DNA from: Mesorhizobium shangrilense
Lineage (GTDB): Bacteria; Pseudomonadota; Alphaproteobacteria; Rhizobiales; Rhizobiaceae
DNA: 64,000 nucleotides
Assembly (NCBI RefSeq): GCF_028826155.1
Contig: NZ_JAQGPN010000001.1
Coordinates: forward strand, 2,299,501-2,363,500
Direction: 5' to 3'
Of this stretch, positions 8,975 to 15,951 are shown in pieces. A model generated the notes under the pieces. The model ran no database searches. It was not told the DNA's origin and saw only the letters and a program-made list of their open reading frames with translations. The translations under genes were made by a program, and so were the position numbers. How positions within the stretch are numbered: position 1 is the stretch's first letter; the number at the start of each line of letters is the position of its first letter.

Positions 8975-11440
8975 ATGAACGAAGCCGTCAAAGCGAAGAC
9001 CGTCGAAGGCGCCCAGCCGATCATCGAGATCGAGAACCTGTCGATCTCCTTCTTCACCAAGCGCGGCGAGATCCCGGCGGTGATGGACTTCTCGTGCACG
9101 GTGATGCCGGGCGAGGCGATGGGGATCGTGGGCGAGTCCGGCTGCGGCAAGTCGACGGTGTCGCTCGGCATCATGCGCGACCTGTCGAACATCGGGAAGA
9201 TCGTCGGCGGGCGGATCAGCTTCAAGGGCAAGGACATGGGAGAGATGTCCGAAGCCGAGCTCAGGTCCATCCGCGGCAACGAGATCGCCATGATCTACCA
9301 GGAGCCGATGGCATCGCTGAACCCGGCGATGAAGATCGGCAAGCAACTGATGGAAGTGCCGATCCTGCACGACAAGGTGTCGAAGGAAGAGGCCTACCGG
9401 CGCGCGCTGGAACTGGTGCAGGCGGTGCGCCTGCCGGACCCCGAGCGCATCATGCGCTCCTATCCGCACCAGCTGTCGGGCGGCCAGCAGCAGCGAATCG
9501 TCATTGCGATGGCGCTGCTCTCCAAGCCGTCGCTCCTGCTTCTCGACGAGCCGACGACCGCACTCGACGTCACCGTCGAAGCCGGCATCGTCGAGCTCGT
9601 GAAGGGGCTCGGCAAGCAGTACGGCACGTCGATGATCTTCGTGTCGCACAATCTGGGCCTCATCCTCGAGACCTGCGACAGGATCACGGTGATGTACTCC
9701 GGCGAGGCCGTCGAGACCGGCAGGATCGAGGACGTGTTCGATCGCATGCGGCACCCCTACACGCAGGGCCTGTTCCGCTCGATCCCGCTGCCCGGCGCCG
9801 ACAAGAACGCCCGCCCGCTGATCGCCATCCCGGGCCAGTTGCCCTTGCCGCAGGAACGGCCGGTGGGATGCAACTTCGGGCCGCGCTGCCACCACTTCGT
9901 CGAGGGCGTCTGCAACGCGGCCGAGATCCCCATGATCCCCGTCGAAGGACATGAGGGCCACTTCAGCCGCTGCGTGCGTTTCAACGAGATCGACTGGGCT
10001 GCGTTGCCGGCGGGGGCGGAAAAGAAGCACGATCCCGTGACGCCCGGCGCGCCGGTGCTCAAGATCGACGACCTCAAGAAGTACTACAAGGTCGCCGCCA
10101 ACGAGATCTTCGGCGGCGCCGAGAGTCGCGTGGTCAAGGCCAACGAGTCGATCACCTTCGAGGCGCGGGAATCCGAGACCGTCGCCATCGTCGGCGAGTC
10201 CGGCTGCGGCAAGTCCACGCTCGCCAAAGTGCTTCTCGGGCTGGAGACGGCGACCTCCGGCACGGTGACCCTGGGCAACTCGCAGATCCAGTCGACCGGC
10301 ATCGAGGCCCGCGACGTCGACACCGTCTCATCCATACAGATGGTGTTCCAGAACCCGTTCGATACGCTTAATCCCAGCCATTCGGTCGGATCGCAAATCA
10401 TCCGCACGCTGGAGAAGTTCAAGGTCGGCAGGACGGCGGCCGATCGCAAGACGCGGATGCTGGAGTTGCTCGACCTGGTGAAGCTGCCGCGCGCCTTCGC
10501 CGAGCGCGTGCCGCGCCAGCTCTCCGGCGGACAGAAGCAGCGCATCGGCGTGGCGCGCGCCTTCGCCGGGGAGGCGAAGGTGGTGGTGGCCGACGAGCCG
10601 GTGTCGGCGCTCGACGTCTCGGTGCAGGCAGCCGTGACCGAACTTTTGATGGACATCCAGCGCCGCAACAAGACGACGATGCTGTTCATCAGCCACGACC
10701 TGTCGGTGGTGCGCTACATCGCCGACCGCGTCGTCGTCATGTATCTCGGCCACATCGTGGAGCAGGGCACGACCGACCAGATCTTCTCGCCGCCCTATCA
10801 CCCCTACACAGAAGCCCTGCTTTCGGCGATCCCGATCGCCGACACCTCGGTCGTGAAGAAGCACATCGTGCTGGAGGGCGACATCCCTTCGGCCATGAAC
10901 CCGCCATCCGGCTGCCCGTTCCAGACGCGCTGCCGATGGAAGAAGTTCGTGCCGGACAATCTCTGTGAAACCCAGCTGCCACCGATGCGCGACCTTGGCG
11001 GTGGGCATCGCAGCCTGTGCTGGCTGGAGGACGACCAGCTTGCGAAGATGGAGCCCGTCATCAGCTTCGACCAGCCGGGCGGCGGCAAGGCGCACGACAT
11101 CGTGCCGGCGGATCCACCGCACGGGGCGGGACCGGGCCTCGCCGGCACGCCGCCGCAGCGTCCGCACGGCAAGACATCGAGCCCCGGGGCCGGCGAGGAG
11201 GAGGATGCTGCGCTGCAGTCGCAGGCCCGCGCACGGGCCCGCGACCACGAGGCGCATGACGACCGTTCGGAAGACTTCGGCGTCACCCGTTCGCCCAATG
11301 CCGACAGCGGGCCGATTTCTCCCCTTCAGGTGGGTGATGGACGCCAGGCCGACGATGCGGATGGGCCGTCCGCCTTCGAGGATGTGCCCGGGGAACGCCG
11401 CGGGAAGCCCGCGAAACGCCCACCGCGGAAGAAGGAATAG
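8975..11440 (+). CDS. Fused DppD-DppF-type ABC ATPase with a long charged C-terminal tail
   Basis: Both nucleotide-binding subunits of the importer are fused in one 821-residue cytoplasmic protein. Half one has GESGCGKST, the signature LSGGQQQR, LLLLDEPTTALD, and a zinc/Cys oligopeptide C-terminal module (GCNFGPRCHHF). Half two repeats the set: GESGCGKST, LSGGQKQR, VVVADEPVSALD and GCPFQTRCRWK. I chose ATG 8975 because GGAGG lies 5 bases before it; ATG 8963, which overlaps the permease stop, is the alternative. The final 110 or so residues (after HDIVPADPP) are low-complexity, first Gly/Pro/Ala/acidic and ending in a basic KRPPRKKE. They belong to no domain I know. The gene is convergent with the small ORF that ends at 11448. 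Confidence 0.93.
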   Translation: MNEAVKAKTVEGAQPIIEIENLSISFFTKRGEIPAVMDFSCTVMPGEAMGIVGESGCGKSTVSLGIMRDLSNIGKIVGGRISFKGKDMGEMSEAELRSIRGNEIAMIYQEPMASLNPAMKIGKQLMEVPILHDKVSKEEAYRRALELVQAVRLPDPERIMRSYPHQLSGGQQQRIVIAMALLSKPSLLLLDEPTTALDVTVEAGIVELVKGLGKQYGTSMIFVSHNLGLILETCDRITVMYSGEAVETGRIEDVFDRMRHPYTQGLFRSIPLPGADKNARPLIAIPGQLPLPQERPVGCNFGPRCHHFVEGVCNAAEIPMIPVEGHEGHFSRCVRFNEIDWAALPAGAEKKHDPVTPGAPVLKIDDLKKYYKVAANEIFGGAESRVVKANESITFEARESETVAIVGESGCGKSTLAKVLLGLETATSGTVTLGNSQIQSTGIEARDVDTVSSIQMVFQNPFDTLNPSHSVGSQIIRTLEKFKVGRTAADRKTRMLELLDLVKLPRAFAERVPRQLSGGQKQRIGVARAFAGEAKVVVADEPVSALDVSVQAAVTELLMDIQRRNKTTMLFISHDLSVVRYIADRVVVMYLGHIVEQGTTDQIFSPPYHPYTEALLSAIPIADTSVVKKHIVLEGDIPSAMNPPSGCPFQTRCRWKKFVPDNLCETQLPPMRDLGGGHRSLCWLEDDQLAKMEPVISFDQPGGGKAHDIVPADPPHGAGPGLAGTPPQRPHGKTSSPGAGEEEDAALQSQARARARDHEAHDDRSEDFGVTRSPNADSGPISPLQVGDGRQADDADGPSAFEDVPGERRGKPAKRPPRKKE

Positions 11441-11447
11441 ATCACAG

Positions 11448-11621
11448 TCAGGAAACGCTCTGGTCGTTCCTGTCGTGCTCGCAACCGTTTCCGCTGCGGC
11501 TCTCCGGCTGGCAGTTCTCGCCGGTGCATCCGCTCTGCGCGTAGGCGGGGGCATTCATCCATGAGGTATTGAGGACAAGCAGCCCGTAGAAGACGGCTGC
11601 GGCAATCAGGAAGGTACGCAT
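11448..11621 (-). CDS. Small secreted Cys-containing protein, 57 residues
   Basis: On the minus strand the ATG at 11621 follows GAGAGGAAGCGAT, a good ribosome site. The predicted product has a clear type I signal peptide (hydrophobic IAAAVFYGLLVL, cleavage after PAYA) and a mature peptide of only about 29 residues with three Cys (SGCTGENCQPE and NGCEHDR). It matches no family I recognise. A longer frame to 12320 exists but is only the shadow of the gene on the other strand. It lies 7 bases from the end of the convergent ATPase gene. Support is the combination of ribosome site, signal peptide and compact placement; homologues were not checked. Confidence 0.6.
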   Translation of the reverse strand: MRTFLIAAAVFYGLLVLNTSWMNAPAYAQSGCTGENCQPESRSGNGCEHDRNDQSVS

Positions 11622-11771
11622 ATCGCTTCCTCTCACGTGTCTCGGACGCATCTTACGGGCGGGAAGCAGCCCGGGCAACCGCGAAACCCGCATTGACGTC
11701 GGGCCGCCCGCGTCATCATCATCTGCCCGCCGGAATTCCTCGATCGTCGCAAACCCAACCGCGGTGACAAG

Positions 11772-12761
11772 ATGGCGCTTCTCAGGCTCGGCTTCGGCTT
11801 GTTCCTGCTCGCCGACGCGATATTCCTCATTCACGTCGTGCTCGGCTTCCTGCTCGACGCCCCTCATGTGCCGATAGCAACCTTCGCGGTGGGCTGCGTG
11901 CTTTCTGCTCTTGTTCTTCCCTGGCTGTTCGGCCGCAGCCTGAACAAGGATTTCGTCGACCTCATCTACTACACCTCGGCCGCCATCGTCGCCGTGGCCG
12001 TGTTCGTTGCGGCCGATTTCGACCGGGATGCCACCTCGACGCAGCGCCAGATCGATGTCGCGGCGCAACGCGGTCGGGACATCGTCGTGCGATTGGCCGA
12101 CCTCCAGTTTCTCCGGGACAACCCCGCGGCGGTTGAGCCGGCGTCGGAACGCGCGATCGAGAGCGTGAAAGACTCGCTGAACGTGATGATCCAGGGCGTC
12201 TGTTTCTATCGACCGGAGGAGGTCGAGCCGCGCTACGGCGAGGAGACTTACGATTTCTTGCAGCGTCAGTTTGCCGAAACGGAGAAGGCGCGCCAGATGG
12301 CGGTTGCGTGTTCGAGGCACCGTCGCAGTCTGACCGAAATAGAGAAACTCGCCGCCGGGGGCGCTCCGTTCAAATCAAGGCTCCAGACGATCTCCGCCTA
12401 CGCGGTGGCCAATGACATGGGCGCGGTGCCGGTCGTCTTTCGCGAAAAGGGCAAAGCCTATCCTGCCATACGGTTCCTGGAACTGGCGGATATGCCGCCC
12501 GCCCGGCTCGCTGCCGAGATCGGCGGCATCGAGGGTGAAAGGCAGCAGAATGACCAGATCATCCAGTCCCTGCAGCGCGACCAACTGGAGCGCAATCCCG
12601 GTGGAGCCCCGGCCGAGACGCTGCTGTCGAGCATGTTCACCAAGACCATATGGCCTTACATCCTCGTCGCCCTGCTGTCCCTGAAGATCGCGCGCGTGCC
12701 CTACATCCGGAAGGGAATGGACCTTTATCACGCGGCCATGGCGAAGCGCGCGCCGGGCTGA
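11772..12761 (+). CDS. Membrane protein of unknown function
   Basis: A 329-residue product I cannot assign to a family. Residues about 1-27, 32-55 and 62-81 are hydrophobic (for example LGFGLFLLADAIFLIHVVLGF and YYTSAAIVAVAVFVAADF), then a hydrophilic central region of about 200 residues that is rich in Arg/Glu, and a final hydrophobic helix near residues 295-310 (TIWPYILVALLSLKIARVPY). Thus three N-terminal helices and one C-terminal helix flank a soluble domain with a few Cys (VCFYRP, VACSRHR). The architecture resembles a membrane-anchored sensory or assembly protein, but nothing specific supports that. The following GFA-family gene is on the same strand after 39 bases. Confidence 0.75.
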   Translation: MALLRLGFGLFLLADAIFLIHVVLGFLLDAPHVPIATFAVGCVLSALVLPWLFGRSLNKDFVDLIYYTSAAIVAVAVFVAADFDRDATSTQRQIDVAAQRGRDIVVRLADLQFLRDNPAAVEPASERAIESVKDSLNVMIQGVCFYRPEEVEPRYGEETYDFLQRQFAETEKARQMAVACSRHRRSLTEIEKLAAGGAPFKSRLQTISAYAVANDMGAVPVVFREKGKAYPAIRFLELADMPPARLAAEIGGIEGERQQNDQIIQSLQRDQLERNPGGAPAETLLSSMFTKTIWPYILVALLSLKIARVPYIRKGMDLYHAAMAKRAPG

Positions 12762-12800
12762 ATGCCAGGCGACATCGGTTCAACCATGCGGAGGAAGAAC

Positions 12801-13229
12801 ATGACGGAGACGCAGAGAGGGACCTGCTTTTGCGGATCGGTCGAGATCGAGGCGGTCGGTCCTCCGATGGAGATGGGATACTGCCACTGCAATTCCTGCC
12901 GCGCCTATTCCGGCGGACCGGTCAAGTCCTACATGCTCTGGAAAGCCGAGGAGGTGACGGTGACCAGGGGCGGGGACCTGCTCGGGCACTTCAGCAAGAC
13001 CGGGATGAGCGACCGCCAGTTCTGCATGCGATGCGGTGGTCATTTGATGACAAGGCACCCTCAATGGGGACTGACCGACGTCTACGCGTCCGTGTTGCCC
13101 GGCATCCGCTTCGAGCCCAGTGTGCACCTGAACTATGCCGAGGCTGTCCTGCCGATCCGTGACGGATTGCCGAAGCTGAACGACTTTCCTGCCGAGGCGG
13201 GTGGGTCAGGCCAGACGCTCCCGGAGTAG
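12801..13229 (+). CDS. GFA (glutathione-dependent formaldehyde-activating enzyme-like) family protein
   Basis: A 142-residue zinc-binding protein of the GFA/CENP-V fold. The start ATG 12801 follows GGAGGAAGAAC. The family's Cys ligands are present: CFCGSV near residue 10, YCHCNSCR near residue 35, and FCMRCGGH near residue 75. Members include a protein that was proposed to bind S-hydroxymethylglutathione, but most bacterial copies have no proven reaction, so the name should not be taken as an activity. Upstream ATG 12786 is in frame but lacks a better ribosome site. No pathway partner is visible next to it. Confidence 0.9.
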   Translation: MTETQRGTCFCGSVEIEAVGPPMEMGYCHCNSCRAYSGGPVKSYMLWKAEEVTVTRGGDLLGHFSKTGMSDRQFCMRCGGHLMTRHPQWGLTDVYASVLPGIRFEPSVHLNYAEAVLPIRDGLPKLNDFPAEAGGSGQTLPE

Positions 13230-13305
13230 TCGCGACAAGCGGTGTGCCGCAGGCGCTTCGTCCGTCTGCCGATCGACGGGGGCAGTTCTCATGACGGCGG
13301 CTGCG

Positions 13306-13914
13306 TCAGCGGCAGCCCCTTAGCTGCCCGTCGTATTTCTGCGCCATCGCGTCGGTCTCGCGCGCATAGCGCTTCAGGTTGGCATTGTTCTTCCAGGTCC
13401 CACGGCTGTAGCCGCCCCAGCCGGAATAGTAGGCGAGGTAGAGGCTGTAGGTGTCGGTGCGGGCGACCCCGTATTTGTCGGCGGTCTTGGCGTGGTACCA
13501 GCCGACGAAGTCGACGGCATCCGCGAATTTGTTGCGTCGTGCGCCCCAGTTCCCCGTTTCGCTGACATATTGCGCCCAGGTGCCGTTCAGCGCCTGCGAG
13601 TAGCCGTAGGCGCTCGACAGCCGCTTGCCAGGGATGAAGCCGAGGATCTTCTTGCGCGGCGGCCGGGCATTGCCCTTGAAACCGGACTCCTTGCGCACCG
13701 TCGCCATCAGCACCGGCACCGAGATGCCGTACTTCCGCTCTGTGCGCTCGGCTGCCGATTGCCAGTTGTCGACCCAGCCGTCGCGCTGGTCGAACACGGC
13801 GCAGATGTTGTTGATTTGCTTCGGCGCGGATGCGCACGCCGCCAAAAACAGCGGAGCCCCGATCGCTAAAACTCGAGTAAAACTGGACGCAGACACGCCG
13901 CGATCACTAGGCAT
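13306..13914 (-). CDS. Lipoprotein with lysozyme-like/transglycosylase SLT fold
   Basis: A 202-residue protein with a lipoprotein signal ending in LFLAAC and a domain that resembles a soluble lytic transglycosylase: a catalytic-type Glu in VRKESGF, then SSAYGYSQALNGTWAQY and the aromatic run YLAYYSGWGGY. Such proteins cleave the glycan strand of peptidoglycan next to the outer membrane or periplasmic face. I placed the start at 13914 because it gives a compact basic n-region before the lipobox; the frame is open up to ATG 13998. No strong ribosome site is visible for either start. Divergent from the MttB-family gene. Confidence 0.85.
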   Translation of the reverse strand: MPSDRGVSASSFTRVLAIGAPLFLAACASAPKQINNICAVFDQRDGWVDNWQSAAERTERKYGISVPVLMATVRKESGFKGNARPPRKKILGFIPGKRLSSAYGYSQALNGTWAQYVSETGNWGARRNKFADAVDFVGWYHAKTADKYGVARTDTYSLYLAYYSGWGGYSRGTWKNNANLKRYARETDAMAQKYDGQLRGCR

Positions 13915-14111
13915 CAAACGTGAAGGGAGTCTTGCCGCTCTTCTTAACCATAATGGCGGTGGCTCTCTCTCGGTCGCGCCCTGTAGATTTGTCGACATAA
14001 AAGGTCGCTTTTGTCGTGCGTTGCCGGTAGAGATGCCGTCTCGGCTAAAATCGCGCCGGCGAATGACGCATTTCTGACAGACGACGCAGCGGCAGCTGCT
14101 TTGATGCGGTC

Positions 14112-15650
14112 ATGACCGCACTCCGCAGCAGACGCAGCGCCGACCGCTCCCTCGCACGGGCGGGCTCCGCTATCCCCCAGCTGCCGCTGCGGCGGGTGAC
14201 CAATCCCTATCCGCCGATGGCGATCCTCTCCGAAGAGCAACTGAAGGCGATCCACGACGCCTCGATGCACATCCTCGAGAATTTCGGCATCGAGGTGATG
14301 AGTTCTCGCGCCCTTGCGCTGTTCGAGAGAGCCGGGGCAATCGTCGACCACGCGACCTCCACCGTGCGCATCGACCGCGGCATGGTGGACGAGGCGCTGA
14401 AGACGACGCCGTCCGCCTTCAGGCTGACGCCGCGCAATGCCGAGCGGGCGCTGCCGATCGGCGGCAATGCGATCAACTTCACGCTCGTCGCCGGCCCGCC
14501 TAACGTCCACGATCTGGAGCGCGGCCGCCGCACCGGCAATTATCGCGACTATTGCGATCTCGTCCGGCTGGCGCAGCACTTCAACTGCATCCACATGCTC
14601 GGCAACCAGGTCTGCGCGCCCATCGAGCTGCCCGCCAATTCGCGTCACCTCGACACCTACTTCGCCAACCTCACGCTCACCGACAAATCCTTCCATGTGT
14701 CCGCGATTGGCCGGGGCAGGGCGCTCGACGGCATCGCCATGATGGCGATCGCGCGCGGCCTGACGCTGGACCAGATGCGCGACGACCCTGCCGTCACCAC
14801 CATCATCTCCGTCAACTCGCCGCGCCGCTTCGACGACATGATGGCCGAGGGTCTGATGACCATGTCGGAGTTCGGCCAGTCGACCTGCATCACCCCCTTC
14901 ACGCTGATGGGTGCGATGAGCCCGGTGACGCTCGCCGGCGCGCTCGCCCAGCAGAACGCGGAGGCGCTGTTCGGCGTGGTGCTGACACAGCTCGTCCGAC
15001 CCGGCGCGCCCGTCATCTACGGCGCCTTCACCTCCAACGTCGACATGCGCTCCGGGGCGCCTGCCTTCGGCACGCCGGAGAATACCAAGGCCAACATCGC
15101 GTCGGGCCAGCTCGCGCGGCGCTACAAGCTGCCCTACCGCACGACGCCCGGCTCAGCCTCCAACGCGGCGGACGCGCAGGGCGCCTACGAGACCATGATG
15201 GCGCTGTGGGGCGCTGTGCTCGGCCACGGCAATCTCGTCTACCACGCCGCCGGCTGGCAGGAGGGCGGGCTCACGGCGTCGTTCGAGAAGCTGATCATCG
15301 ACGTCGAGATGATCCAGCACATGATGGAGGTGCTGCGGCCGATCGAGGTGAACGAGGCGGAGCTCGCGCTCGACGCCCTGGGGCGCGTGCCGACCGGCGG
15401 CCATTTCTTCGGCGAGCCGCATACGCTGGAGCGCTATTCGACCGCCTTCTACCAGCCCATGCTCTCCAACTGGCAGAATTACGAGGCCTGGACCGAGGCC
15501 GGCAGTCTCGACGCCACCCAGCGCGCGACGCGGCTCTGGAAGAAGGGGCTGGAGGAATATCGCGAGCCGGTACTGGATCCGGCGGTCCGCGAAGAGCTGG
15601 AGGCGTACCGGACAAAGCGGCGCGAGGAGATCGGGGATCAAGAGCCGTGA
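14112..15650 (+). CDS. Trimethylamine methyltransferase (MttB) family protein, non-pyrrolysine
   Basis: A 512-residue member of the MttB superfamily. The frame has no internal stop, so there is no amber codon to encode pyrrolysine. That places it with the glycine-betaine-type (MtgB-like) methyltransferases, which move a methyl group from a quaternary amine to a corrinoid protein. Family segments seen include HLDTYFANLTLTDKSFH, FGQSTCITPFTLMGAMSPVT and PGSASNAADAQGAYE. Corrinoid protein and reductive activase genes are not in the window. The next gene (15952) is a dimethylglycine-dehydrogenase-like flavoenzyme, so the pair probably handles a methylated amine such as betaine or a related osmolyte. 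Substrate is inference. The start may instead be the ATG 14217, where similarity appears to begin. Confidence 0.9.
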   Translation: MTALRSRRSADRSLARAGSAIPQLPLRRVTNPYPPMAILSEEQLKAIHDASMHILENFGIEVMSSRALALFERAGAIVDHATSTVRIDRGMVDEALKTTPSAFRLTPRNAERALPIGGNAINFTLVAGPPNVHDLERGRRTGNYRDYCDLVRLAQHFNCIHMLGNQVCAPIELPANSRHLDTYFANLTLTDKSFHVSAIGRGRALDGIAMMAIARGLTLDQMRDDPAVTTIISVNSPRRFDDMMAEGLMTMSEFGQSTCITPFTLMGAMSPVTLAGALAQQNAEALFGVVLTQLVRPGAPVIYGAFTSNVDMRSGAPAFGTPENTKANIASGQLARRYKLPYRTTPGSASNAADAQGAYETMMALWGAVLGHGNLVYHAAGWQEGGLTASFEKLIIDVEMIQHMMEVLRPIEVNEAELALDALGRVPTGGHFFGEPHTLERYSTAFYQPMLSNWQNYEAWTEAGSLDATQRATRLWKKGLEEYREPVLDPAVREELEAYRTKRREEIGDQEP

Positions 15651-15690
15651 GAACGCTGCTTTCTGTGCCGGACACAAGGCGCGAAGCTCA

Positions 15691-15850
15691 CGACATGGGT
15701 CCTCGGGTCAAGCCCGAGGATGACGAGTGGTTTGAAGTTGCGCGAAAATCGTCGACCGTTGCGATTTGCATTCCGCCTCAACGCGTTCGTCATCCCGGGG
15801 CGGAGCAGGAGCGAAGCGAACTGCGCAGACCCTGGGACCCATTCCGTGAC
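15691..15850. repeat. Two intergenic palindromic repeat copies (ATGGGTCC...GATGACGA family)
   Basis: The 301-base gap 15651-15951 has no supported gene. It contains a short palindromic copy at 15691-15727 (ATGGGTCCTCGGG...CCCGAGGATGACGA) and an inverted, longer copy at 15788-15850 (CGTCATCCC...GGGACCCATTCCGTGAC). Both share ends with the two copies at 18697-18933, so this is a dispersed family flanking the downstream gene on both sides. Rhizobial genomes are known to carry many short palindromic intergenic elements. Confidence 0.8.
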
Positions 15851-15951
15851 ATTCGCAGCGGGCTCCCGCGGCATTCATCACACGCCGATTCACCTCCCTC
15901 TCATCCCGATTCCACCCTTCCTCACAACCCGTTGAACGAGAATCGAAAATC

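Noticed and set aside
14112..15650. Pyrrolysine-containing trimethylamine methyltransferase
   Set aside because: The frame has no in-frame amber codon, so it is a non-pyrrolysine homologue.
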